Positions 13,813 through 24,600 of a DNA stretch of 64,000 nt are shown piece after piece. The stretch is from Phoenix dactylifera. Taxonomy: Eukaryota > Streptophyta > Magnoliopsida > Arecales > Arecaceae. Under the pieces are notes generated by a model, which saw only the letters and a program-made list of their open reading frames with translations, ran no database searches and was not told the DNA's origin. The position numbers and the translations under genes were made by a program. The stretch's first letter is position 1; each line of letters opens with the position of its first letter. The stretch is taken from the NCBI RefSeq assembly GCF_009389715.1, contig NC_052405.1:16312194-16376193 (forward strand), in the 5' to 3' direction.

Positions 13813-15060
13813 CACTACAGGAGTATCTTTTACTGGCATTTTTTATAGCCTTTACCGATGCTTATTAGCGTCGGTAAAATACCTGCTGACGCTAAAGGAA
13901 GCGTCGCAAAAGCGTCGGCGATAACTGAGTGGGGAAAGTTTTTGTCGACGCAAGAGTAAAGCGTTGGCAAAACCAAGGATTTTCCGATACCTTTTAAAGT
14001 GTTGGCGTACGTGGTTGCTCCGACGCTTATAAACGTTGGCATAAACTAATACTTGGGCGTGCCGGCGTAGTGGCGGGAAACTTTTCGATGCTTATAAGCG
14101 TTGACGAAGAAGTTTTTACCGACACTTTTAAGGCGTTGGCGAAAGCGTAACAGTGAGGGTTTTTACCGACACTTTAAAAGCATCGGCGAAAGCATGCTAG
14201 CTGGGTGTTTTTACCGACGCTTTAAAGTGTCGGCCCGGTGCCAAAGCTGTTTTTTAATGACGCTTTAAAGCGTCGGGAGTGAATTTTTTTTTGAAAAAAA
14301 ATACTAAAAAAAAAATGCATATCATAAATCACATTATAGCAATATGAACCTGCATTATATTTATATCAACACAAATATTCATATCATTCGAAATATTCAT
14401 ATTATCATATATGATTAAATTTACATAATAAGTTTAGAATTACAATGTACATTGGAAAAATATAAGAAAGATACATATAAAACTCCTTCAATAACAGTTT
14501 AAAAAGTATCAGGGACCGGATTCAGCACCATCATCATCTCTACGAGCTGTTGAAGTATCAGAAATCTATAAAAAAAAAAGAAACTTTAGAAATTAGGAAT
14601 ATGAAAATCATTAACTCATGCAAAATAAGTAATAATTATGTAAAGTCATCAAATATATATAGTTATTTACCTGAGGAGAGAGAAATCGCTGTAACAAATA
14701 TGCTCAAGCTGAGACTGCAAAGTTTGTTGGTTCTGCTTCAGCTCCGCCAACTCTACCCGATGACGATCCTTCATATCATCAATTATTGTCTGAAGTCTAC
14801 TAACTTTTGCATTGCTACTACTTTCTCCAGCATTTCTTGTATACATGCCTACTGCAGACAACTGAGTGGGGGTAACTTCAACGTCATAATCCCTTACTTG
14901 ATCATAACGCTCCAGGCCCAATAATTCAGCGAGCACCTGAGCTTCGACATGACAGGTCGCACCGAAAAAGACCGATTTTTCTGTAGTGGAATCACCCATT
15001 GTGCCAAAGGCTTGTAAACTAGCACCAGCCTCTAGAGGAAAATCTTGGTAGGATAGTCCA
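13813..15060 (-). mobile_element. CACTA transposon remnant with transposase fragment
   Basis: Starts with CACTACAGGAG at 13813, a CACTA terminus. About 470 bp of subterminal repeats follow, built on GACGCTT(TA)AAGCGTCGG in both orientations, the same motif as in the CACTA element at 17480. On the minus strand, 14667-14999 is an open frame of 110 residues holding VFFGATCHVEAQ, a YDQVRDYDVEVTPTQL segment and a C-terminal coiled coil. This resembles the C-terminal part of the plant En/Spm-associated Transposase_24 family. The frame stays open upstream to about 15055. I cannot find the opposite terminus, so the element is taken as truncated. An A-rich, AT-rich filler lies between 14285 and 14660. 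Confidence 0.7.
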
Positions 15061-15552
15061 AATGCCCTAATGTTTCCATTTTTTTAAAAAAAAAGATAAA
15101 AAAGAAATAAAGATAAGTTGATACGGCTATTTCTTTGAGAATAAAAGGAGTAGCCTTGTAAAAAGTTCTCGAGTTTGGTGCGAGAATAACATTTATAAGG
15201 TGAACTGCCATCTTTGTCATTCCTAGCAGGGAACTTTCAACTCATCCTAGTGGATGAGAACAATTGGAGAAGTACGTAGGCAGAGGAGATATTCAGATAG
15301 ACATACTTTGGAGTTACAATTCTGACCAACAAAACTCCTGATCTGCATATTGTCCTTTGAAACTATCATTGGTACGTTTACGAGGTAACACCTGAAGTGA
15401 TCCCAAAGTAGATCAAGCTTGTTTTTATGGCATGGGGAGGAGTCTTTTTTTTTTTTTTTTTTTTTAAGGTACATTCAAAGGAAAAAACTCAGTCTCAAGC
15501 TCTTACAAGCTCTTAAAGAATCAGATTCACAAACATTTACCATTACTAGATA
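15061..15552. other. Unassigned DNA between CACTA remnant and TRIM LTR
   Basis: Contains T/A runs (15078-15110, 15445-15467). A minus-strand frame at 15247-15474 has no domain I recognise. Possibly more of the CACTA element; nothing firm. Confidence 0.4.
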
Positions 15553-15689
15553 TGTAACAACCCAGTACCTCATCCAAAATGGCTAGCCGGAAGGCATTAT
15601 TTGAGTTCCTTGATCCTATATAAGTACCCAAGATCTACCCAGCGAATAACTGATGTGGGACTAAACACACGCCCGCACGGGTTCTCACA
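15553..15689 (-). mobile_element. Solo LTR of TRIM family 1 (inverted)
   Basis: 137 bp starting TGTAACAACCCAG and ending GGGTTCTCACA. Read on the minus strand it matches the family-1 LTR (TGTGAGAACCCG...GTTACA) over its whole length, the same length as the LTRs at 40436. No internal domain or second LTR follows, so it looks like a solo LTR left by recombination. Its immediate flanks (AGATA / TAAGA) do not match, so the event may be more complex. Confidence 0.85.
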
Positions 15690-16118
15690 TAAGACTCGTT
15701 CCAGAGCCTGGACATATGAGGCGGGTGTCTCCTAATCCTGTAGACGCGTTTTGAGAGGAAACCAAAATCGGAAAGGGATGAAGGACGCTTGCGTGAAGCC
15801 CCGGAACCAGACAATATCTAGTAGGAGAGCTCCGTATTTGCCCCCTTTTGTGACACTAGATGCCTCACGTGCTTCGCGTTGGCAGGGGCGTGACATTTGG
15901 TATCAGGCCGAGGATGACTCTTGTCTGATAGTGGGAAGGGTGTGAGGCCAATAGTCCCACATCGGAAAGACTCGTTCTAGAGCCTGGACATATGAGGCGA
16001 GTGTCTCCTAATCCTACAGACGCGTTTTGGGTGGAAAATAAAACCGGGAGGGGATGAAGGATGCTTGCGTGAAGCTCCGGAACCGGATAATATCTGGCAG
16101 GAGAGCCCTGTGTTCCCC
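15690..16118 (+). mobile_element. TRIM family 2 with about 45-bp internal domain
   Basis: Two direct repeats share the block AGACTCGTT(C/T)AGAGCC and the following 140 bp: 15692-15895 (missing about 27 bp at its 5' end) and 15941 to about 16118 (missing its 3' part). The second begins TGTGAGGCCAATAG; the first ends GCGTGACA. Directly after the first LTR comes TTTGGTATCAGGCCG, an initiator tRNA-Met primer-binding site with a one-base deletion, and just before the second comes GTGGGAAGGG, a polypurine tract. Only about 45 bp separate the LTRs, near the minimum for such elements. The 5' end is cut where the inverted solo LTR ends. Confidence 0.75.
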
Positions 16119-17371
16119 AGCAAACATCTGCTTGAATTGGCTGAAGATGCGATGGGGAGGAGTTGTTGACTATTTTTAAATATATAATGATGAAACACAT
16201 CAACTTGATTGGCTGTACTTAGTACCAGAGTCCTTATATTAACAATATATTAACCCAGCCATAATAACCGTTATTAATAGGAAAATATCAAAGCTTCTTA
16301 AATTCAACTCTAGTACGGAATCAATTATAAGCCAAACTTAACCAAGTGATCAGAGGTTTTAGCAGTTCCATGCAAACCATATTGTACTTCTACCTTGTAA
16401 AGAACAGTTCCTCGGTCAGCTGTATGGCTTGTATTAGTAACATTTCTCTTGAGGAGAGTAACCTCAGGCATACTTTATTAGCAAAGTCAACTTGATTCAT
16501 GGTGTCAGTGGTTTGATCCGACTTTAAAATACTCAGCTGATTCATGAATTTCAAGAATTGCAATGAGACCATAACTATATAAAAGCATATTAAGAAATGA
16601 CATTAAATCAAAAAAAATCAGAACTTGTAGAAAATTATTTTACTATTGGCCACTTGGATATGTTTTTTTTTTTTTCTGTTTTGCAAAAACAGTAGATCAT
16701 TTTGTGATGAAAAAACAAAAGAAAAAAGCCATTGGCCTTTGCTATATATATATATATATATTGCATACCCATCCATACTCCTGATCTACTAATTAAAAAA
16801 CTCATGCAACTTAAGTTTAAAAAGAAATAATACTCTAAAAGCCTTCTAGTTTCTTATTTACTTGTTTCTTATTTTTGTCGCTCTTTTCATTTATTAATTG
16901 TATGATTTAGACGCAGAAGTTGATGCCTTCTATCATTCTGAAATCTTTGCACGTGAGAAAGGGATCCACACGTGAATGCTCCCCATATTGTAAGAAAAGA
17001 TGAGTAAACGATGGAACTGGAAGGAAGAGGGAGAGAGTCATAAAAAAAAGAAGCGAGAGAGTGTGTGCTATGGAGAGAGAGAGAGAGAGAGAATAAGGCA
17101 GAAGCAGGAGCGCATTACGGCTAGCAGATGGACAGAAAAAGGTCTGAAATTTTTAAGTCGCGGGCTCTCGGTGCAGGGCTTTTCTTGAGAAGTGAATCTC
17201 AAGGGTCACAACCAATAAGTCCACTGCGCCGACTGGTTGACCTAAATATATATATATTAAAAGATTATTATTTATTTATTGACTGATTTATTTATTTTTT
17301 CAAGTATGAACACTAGCACATGCCGTCTACGGAAGCAATTCCTTCTTTAGTTGTATCTCTCTTATGGCTCC
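16119..17371. other. Intergenic DNA with small simple repeats
   Basis: No gene seen. There is a TA run at 16744-16761, a GA run at 17073-17093 and short A/T runs. The end abuts the copia 5' LTR. Confidence 0.55.
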
Positions 17372-17979
17372 TATTGGTGCATTTTAATATTAAAATTTAA
17401 TATTCATATTATTTATGAGGTTCACGCATTTGGGAACATGGAGGGTTCATGCATTTGGGAACACGCATCCATTTGGGGACACTACAAGAAAAATAAGATT
17501 TGGCGATGCTTTTTAAGACTTTTATCGGCGCTTATAAGCGTCGGTAATTTCTTCCGACGCTTTTAAAAGCGTCGCCAAAGCGTCGGCTATGCTAAAGTGG
17601 AAAAAAAATTGCCGATGCTTATGAAAAGAGTTGCTAAAAGGTGTTTTTAGCGACGCTTAGATATGGTGCATTGCAAAATCCACAAATATTTTTTTTTTTT
17701 TTTTTTTTTTAAACTAAAGGGAGGCTGAAACAAGCTACCCAAAAATTTTATACAACAGAGATATCTGAAGAGTAATTCTGTGATTGTGATACAACTACTT
17801 AATAGGGAAGACAACTATAGTGGGTAAAACCAAGATGAACAGCATCAACTAGAAGGGAGAAAAACAGCTCAGAGAGAAGAACACTGCAGGACATGGATCT
17901 GAATTAACCACCGCATCCGTAGCAAGCGAGGAGGACAGCGGTGAGGAAGGTGGAGTTCGCCGGAGATCCGGCCGGCTAG

Positions 17980-18261
17980 ATGCGCAACTCCTTCATCAAC
18001 CGGGCCTTGATGCGCCGGATCTCGGCATTCATTGCCACCGCCGCTGCCCTGTTTTTCTCCCCGGCTGCCATCTCCAATTTCTACACAACAGGGAAAAGAA
18101 AAAAATGGGCCACTAAGGGAACATCAGGAAAAGGAAGCCCTGGAAGGGCGAAAGAGGAGGAGGACCTGGAGGGCATCGTCGATGTCGGACTCAACGACGG
18201 CAAAGAGGCGGGCGAAGGCATCATCGCTGAAGACGTTCTTTATGCGCTGCTTCTCGACGCC
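17980..18261 (-). pseudogene. SYP71-like: Captured syntaxin SYP71-like gene fragment (two exons and an intron)
   Basis: On the minus strand, 18261-18166 reads VEKQRIKNVFSDDAFARLFA and on to a GT donor (after ...DDALQ). After an intron of 85 bp ending in AG, the frame resumes at 18080 with KLEMAAGEKNRAAAVAMNAE and then EIRRIKARLMKE, stopping at 17977. This is the N-terminal/Habc part of plant SYP71, a Qc-SNARE of the ER and plasma membrane, split at an exon border I believe real SYP71 genes share. There is no start region, SNARE motif or membrane anchor, so it cannot be a working SNARE. It lies wholly inside the CACTA element, so it was captured as genomic DNA, intron included. Confidence 0.8.
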
Positions 18262-18601
18262 ACAAAGAGAAGCAGGGAAAAGAGGAGGGGACCGAGGATG
18301 AGGCTGCCGCCTACGGTGATGGAGAGGGAGGAAGAGTAATAGAGGCAGAGGAGGTCGGAAATGGGGAGGGAAGAGGAGGATTTGAGGAGTACTTGGTCGG
18401 GGAAGGAGATGGCTTCTTGAATCTAGAGAGGGTTAGGGATTTGTTGGGGGGGGGGAGAGGGGGGTGCGGCGGCTGGAGGGGTTATCACTTTTGAAAGCGA
18501 GCGACGAAGAGAGAGGGAGAGGGATTTGTTGGATTTGGGTTAGGGAGGAGGAGGAGGAGGGGTTAGGGATCGCCCGCGGGGGGTGTGGGGGAGGTGGGGA
18601 T

Positions 18602-18628
18602 GGGGGGGGGGGGGGGGGGGGGGGGGGG
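18602..18628 (+). repeat. 27-base G run in a G-rich tract
   Basis: An uninterrupted run of 27 G inside about 250 bp of G-rich sequence (18430-18720) in the CACTA element. It could form a G-quadruplex. The exact length is also a likely assembly uncertainty. Confidence 0.8.
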
Positions 18629-19027
18629 CGGGTTGAGGGACGGCTGGCTGCAGGGGTTAGGGCTTAGGGGGATTAGATTTTATATTTGTGTTGGCGCCGG
18701 GCTGGGGGGGAGGGGAGGGAATGGCCCCTGAAGCGTCGTCCACTCGCCGTATCCGTTGACGCTTCTTCAAAGTGTCGGCAGATTTTCGCCCTTGAGCTAA
18801 AATTGTCGACGCTTATACTAAGCGTCGGCAGTAAAAAGTCGGGATAAGCCCTTTTTCCTGTAGTAGGAGATGAGGGTTCATAAAAAAATACATAGGAATT
18901 ATTCATGAATCATTTTGGAAAATTATTTAGTCGGGAGAGTTATTTTTAGAATTTATAAGTGCATGTATGTTTTTATTATTCTCATAAATTCAAAATTTCA
19001 AATTCTCTATATAAGCCCTTCTCCTCC

Positions 19028-19376
19028 TGATGGGGACATCAGCTAGGTCCCCATTTTATTTGCATATTTGCTTATTGTTATTTCTGGGTTTATTTGTGTT
19101 TTAGGATTTATTTGGGGTTTATTTTATTCTGGGCTTATTTGCATTTTAGGGCTTATTTGTGGGGAATTATTTTATGTAAGGGGTTTATTTTAATTGTTCT
19201 TATGGGGCCCTATTTAAAGGGAACTTTATGTTGATTAGGGTTTTAATGAAGAATTAAAGATTTCTTTCCCCCACGTTTCCTCTTCTTCTCTTCTCCTCCC
19301 TTCTCCTTCTTCTCTTCTTCTTCCTCCTTCTCTTCCCCTCTTCTCCTTCTTCTATTTAAAATTTGGTCCGGCATCA
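19028..19376 (+). repeat. Chromovirus 5' LTR
   Basis: 349 bp, TG...CA. Contains a CTATTTAAAG TATA-like core at 19210-19219 that should drive the element's transcript, and a CT-rich 3' half. Confidence 0.95.
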
Positions 19377-21638
19377 ACTTGGTATCAGAGCAAGGCTGGT
19401 TTTGCCCCTGCTGCCAAAGCCCCGATCCAACAACAGCCTTCATTTCCCTCGGTTCTCACGGTGCTTCAAGAAGAACAGGGCCATTCCCTCTTTCTCGGTT
19501 TTCACCAGGCTCTCTCAGTTTTCACCCCCCCTCCCCTTCTGTCGGTTTTCACTAGAGAAAAAAAAAAAGGGTTCTGCAGCCGAGGGAGAAGAAAGAGCCA
19601 CAGCCCCTGCACCAGACTCTCCTTCGCGTCTCTCTGACTTGATCCAACAGTCGCCGCCGCTTTCCCCACCGCCGGCAAACACTGTCAGCCGGTGTATGGC
19701 CGAGCGCCGACGGGTCCCCGGTTTCCTGTGGCCGCACGAATACTACGCCGTACGTCGACCACGGACGCCGGAGCGTGTCGAAGGGCCACGAGTGGTTCCC
19801 GCCGCCGGAAAGAAGAAGAACGTCACCGCCCTCCTTGCAGCTTTGTCCCTCGAAACCGGAGTCACCACTGCGTCAGCCGCCCCGCCTGCAACCGTCGATT
19901 CGCCCTCCGTTCCGGCCGCAACCGCCGCTGTGTCTTCCTTCCCGACTGCAGCCGCTGCCGATCAGAGCCCCGTGGCTATTGGCTGCGCCGCCGGTCCCCT
20001 CAGTCGCTCCGCAACGACCGCCGAGCAGCCTGGGTCATCCTTCCGTTTCGGTCGGGAGGTTCGGGAGGTTGAAGACGGGTGGTAACAGGTAAGTTCTAAA
20101 CCCGTTACCCCAAAACCCGATAGCCCGGGTCCACATCCAGTAAGTTAAAAAAAAAAAAAAAAATTGGCACGTGACCCGCACGTGCTGAGTTTCACAGTTA
20201 TCGGAGCGGGTTTCATTCGAAACCCGAAACCGATAACCCGAACCCGTTAAGGTTCAAAAAAAAAAAAAAAAAGAAAAAAAAATCCCTTCGGATCACGTGA
20301 CCTGCACGTGTTCCTAAAAAAAAAAACTAACCTCTGTTCTGCCGAAGAGGAAACCCTAGGGTTTCCACCGCCTCCTTCGCCGCCGTCGCCGAGCTCAGCC
20401 TGCAGCGCCACCACCGGCCACTCCGCCTTTTCCTCCTCGCCGCCTCTGCCGTGCCGTCTCTGCCGCCGACGCCATCTCCTCCGTCACCCGAGCCCGCGCC
20501 GCCCCTGTGCCCGTGCCGCCCGTGTCGCTCCGCCGTCGCCGCCTCCGCCCGTGCCGCTTCCTGCCGCCGCCGAGATCCGTTCCATCCTCCTTCTCCTCCT
20601 TCGTCCACCGCCCGAGCCGCCGGGGCCCGAGCTGACGCCGACGGCCTCATCGTACATCCCCTCCCATTTTCCTCACCACCGGCCGACTCCACAGGCCGCC
20701 CGCCGCCCTCCTTCCGCCGTCCTCTCCTCCTCACGGTCCGACTGCCCCGCCGCTACGCCCACCTCCGCTTGCCGCTGCACCAGACCACCGCCTCCACCTT
20801 TCCCTTTTCTCTCCACTCCCCTTTCGGTCCCCAGTTTCTTCCTTCACTCGAGCTCCATCGCGCCCCCCCCCCTTTTTTTCCTTCCCTCTCTCTGAACCGC
20901 GCCCCATTCCTGCGCCCGATCCACCGTAGCACCTGCGGCCCAACTGACTGCAGGGCCCGCCACTGATTCAAGGGTCAACTCACAAGCCTCCCTCATTTAC
21001 AGGCCCGCTAGCCACACCATACAGTATACCCCAAAGTTGACAGGTTCAGCAGGTCTCCAGTTGCTGTAACTCGATCAGATTCACGCCATCCGACGAGCCG
21101 ACTCACCGCGCCCCCGATCGTCGCCCCAGCCCATGAGTACATGATTCTGATTGGCTGTATCCGCCACAGGTAATAGGTTCTTCCTCCTTTGGGCTTGCTT
21201 ATCTAAATATGTTCTAGTTCTCTTGCATGACAGCCCTATTTTGAAACTTATTTTCTTGTCAAACTGCAAAACCTAGAACATTTTCCACCACACCCGTCCT
21301 ACCTACCAATTAAATCTAAATATTAAATTAGCACACTTTAGTGTCAGGACATCATCAACATCCATAGATCAGATTACTTTCAGACTTTGAATGACTGTAA
21401 AACGTGTTTGCAACCTAACTTCTTATAGTGACTAATTTTCTACTTTAATTCTGAAATAACCAAAGTACAAATTAGTAACATTTAATTTTAAGTTATTTTT
21501 GTGAAAAGTTGCTGATTTCCGAATTCATAGTAGGTTGCATTAGTGGGTTGCATCAGTAGGTTGTCCTGCATTACATTTGGACAATTAGGGTTCATTAGTA
21601 GCATTGCATATCATATCACCAACTAGAGTAGTTCCTGT
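19377..21638 (+). other. Chromovirus leader, 2.26 kb, partly very GC-rich
   Basis: Between the primer-binding site and the gag start lies an unusually long leader. 19600-20090 and 20340-20960 are GC- and CCG-rich and open in several frames (up to 240 and 195 residues); the predicted proteins are Pro/Ser/Arg-rich low complexity and I recognise no domain. A consensus donor CAG|GTAAGT occurs at 20088-20094, and poly-A stretches flank paired CACGTG/GCACGTG motifs near 20168-20310. The part from 21280 to 21638 is ordinary AT-rich sequence. It may be spliced out, or be captured sequence. Confidence 0.55.
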
Positions 21639-24600
21639 ATGCCCACCCGTAGTGGTAGAGAGTACCTCCTCACTGACTCTCAGACCCCTTTATCCACCAT
21701 GGACCCCAGAGTTATACAAGATATTCTGGAACAATTAGCTGCAATACGAGCTGATCATGACGAATTCAAACGTGAGATCCGTGCTCTAGTACAACACCCT
21801 AGGACTCCGGAACCATCATCCCCAATCGCAGCTTATCCCGAGTTTGGTTTGACCACACCGCCTGTAGCTTTTCCCCATCCCCCTAGGAACCAACATCATC
21901 CTGATCACCAGCGCGATCTTGACGAGCGACTACTTCGTACCGTGCAAGTAGAAGCCCCCACATTTGCTGGTCAATTAGAGCCGAGCGTGTACCTTGATTG
22001 GAGAGCAGCCATGGATAATTATTTTGAGTGGTACGATATGACCGATGATAGAAGAGTACGGTTTGCCAAAATGAAGCTTATTGGGCAAGCTCACTGGTAC
22101 TGGCATAACGTTGAACATCGGCGTGAGACCCAAAGGCTTCCACGTATCACCACTTGGGAGGATATGAAAGAAAAACTGAATGAGAAGTATCTGCCATTCT
22201 CTTACCGACAACGTCTTATGGATAGGTGGCAGAAACTAACTCAAGGAACCTCAACTGTTGCCGATTACATTGCACGATTTGAGGAGTTTCACATGAGGTG
22301 CGGTGTAATCGAAGAGGAGACTGTTACTCTTTCTAGGTTTCGAGCAGGACTCCGCGAGGAGATCCAGAAAGAATTGATCCTCCGAGAGATTACTACCCTT
22401 GGCCAGGCATACCAATTGGCTCAAGATGTGGATAGTTTTTTACGAGTCCCTGTGGTGAGACGTACCGACTCTCGGTTCTTACCCCCAGGAGCCCGACCTA
22501 GTCAAAGCTATCTCCCACAACCTAGACCACTCTCCAATCATCCTTCCCAGCCCGGTTCTAGCCAAACACCGACTAGGACGTTCCCGGTGCCTGTTCAAAG
22601 TACATCAACTGATAAAGAAAAAGGCATATTAGGGTCCAACCCGCCCTTAAGAAACCAAACCCAGTGTTTCAGGTGCCAAAAGTTTGGCCATATTGCGTCC
22701 CAATGTAACGCCAAGACCTATTTAATGACTGAATTGGAAGCAGGAACCCAGGATACTGAATGTGTCGAAGAAGTCTATGAACCAAACATTGAGGATTTTG
22801 TAGATGACTTTGGAGACGAAAAGACTGGGTTAGAGTTTGTTCAGACTGAATACCAAAATGAGCCCACTGATAGGAATGACCAAAACCATAGGCTCCATGT
22901 GGTTAGGTGCACACTAGCCCAAATAAAGACCGAACAAGACTGGCGAAGAACCTCCCTGTTTTATACACTTATCAAGATCAATGGTAAAACATGCAAAATC
23001 TTATTTGATAGCGGGAGTTGCATCAATGCCATTGCGTCTGGAGTTGTTTCTCGCCTTGGCCTGAAATCTACCCCTCATCCTAATCCATATAAAGTAGCCT
23101 GGGTAGATAAGACGTCCATTTCAGTTTCAGAAAGATGCCTTGTCCCGATTCAATTCCTATCTTATAAAGACGAGATTTGGTGCGACTGCCTCCCGATGGA
23201 CGTAGGTCAAGTCATTCTAGGAAGACCTTGGTTATACGATAGGGACGTCACACTTCATGGTCGGTCAAATTCGTGTAGTTTTATGTTCCAGGATCGGAAA
23301 ATTATACTGAATTCATTGCCTCCTAGAGAGCCCGGCCCTGAGAAGAAGGGTGCTACACCACAAAAAGATGAGTCACTTCACATCATTACTTCGAAAGAGG
23401 TAATGAAAGATATCGAAAGCCATTCACCTGTGTTCGCCCTTGTGGCTAGAGTTATCAATGTGGAGTCAAATGCCGAACATCCGGCCGCCGTAGTTCCTCT
23501 GTTGGAGGAGTTTCACTCTGTCTTCCCCACTGATCTTCCAGAGGCACTCCCTCCAATGCGTGATATCCAGCACGTAATTGATCTCATTCCTGGAGCGTTA
23601 CTGCCAAATCTTCCCCACCATAGACTCAATCCAAACGAGCACACTGAACTGAAATGCCAAGTTGACGAATTAGTCACTCGAGGTTATATTCGTGAGAGTT
23701 TGAGTCCCTGTGCTGTACCTGCACTCCTCACTCCCAAGAAAGATGGCTCTTGGAGGATGTGCGTCGATAGCCGTGTTATCAATAAAATCACGGTTAAGTA
23801 TCGTTTTCCTATTCCTAGGCTGGACGACCTTTTAGACTATATGTCTGGTGCTACAGTTTTTTCCAAGATCGACCTAAAGAGTGGGTACCACCAGATTCGG
23901 ATTCGTCCTGGGGATGAATGGAAAACTGCATTCAAAACCAAAGATGGACTCTACGAATGGTTAGTAATGCCTTTCGGATTAACAAATGCTCCAAGTACTT
24001 TTATGAGGGTGATGACACAGATCTTTCGACCTTTCTTGAACAAATTTGTCGTTGTATACTTTGATGACATCCTCATTTATAGTCAAACTCAAGAGCTCCA
24101 TCTCTCACACCTGAGGCAGGTTTGTGAAGTCCTGCGGAAAGAAAGCTTCTTTGTAAACCCTAAGAAGTGTGCCTTCCTGACTGATCACGTCACTTTCTTA
24201 GGATTCATAGTGTCTTCCAAGGGTGTCTCCGCTGATCCAGAAAAAGTAAGCGCGATAGTCGATTGGCCTGAGCCCAAGACCTTAGCAGAAGTACGTAGTT
24301 TTCATGGTCTGGCTACTTTCTATCGTCGCTTCATTAGAAATTTTAGTTCAATAATGTCTCCCATCACAGATTGCATGAAGAAAGGAGACTTTATCTGGAC
24401 TAAGTCGGCATCCCAAGCATTTAAAGATATTAAGCATAGGATGACTGAAGCACATGTCTTGCGCCTCCCCGATTTCACTAAGGTATTCGAGGTCGCATGT
24501 GATGCCTCTGGCGTTGGCATAGGTGGTGTGTTAAGCCAAGAAGGTCACCCTGTCGCGTTCTTTAGCGAAAAGTTAAGTGATGGCAGGTTGCGTTATTCCA

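Larger units (their letters stand above)
17480..18865. mobile_element. Non-autonomous CACTA transposon carrying a host gene fragment
   Basis: Ends CACTACAAGAAAAA (17480) and, inverted, TACTACAGGAAAAA (to 18865) form the terminal repeats. The 3-bp target duplication GGA is present at 17477-17479 and 18866-18868, as expected for CACTA elements. Both ends carry subterminal GCGTCGG/AAGCGTC repeats. Its removal rejoins the copia 5' LTR. No transposase is encoded. Inside lie two exon pieces of a SYP71-like syntaxin gene (minus strand) and a G-rich stretch with a 27-base G run. Length 1386 bp. Confidence 0.9.

Noticed and set aside
17980..18339. Plus-strand 119-residue frame in the CACTA element
   Set aside because: The minus strand carries the SYP71-like exons with correct splice sites; the plus frame is its shadow.
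20327..20734. Minus-strand Gly/Arg-rich frame
   Set aside because: Complement of the CCG-rich leader; composition artefact.
19363..20895. Open frames of 240 and 195 residues in the chromovirus leader
   Set aside because: Pro/Ser/Arg-rich and open in several frames because of CCG-rich composition; no domain. Kept only as a question about the leader.
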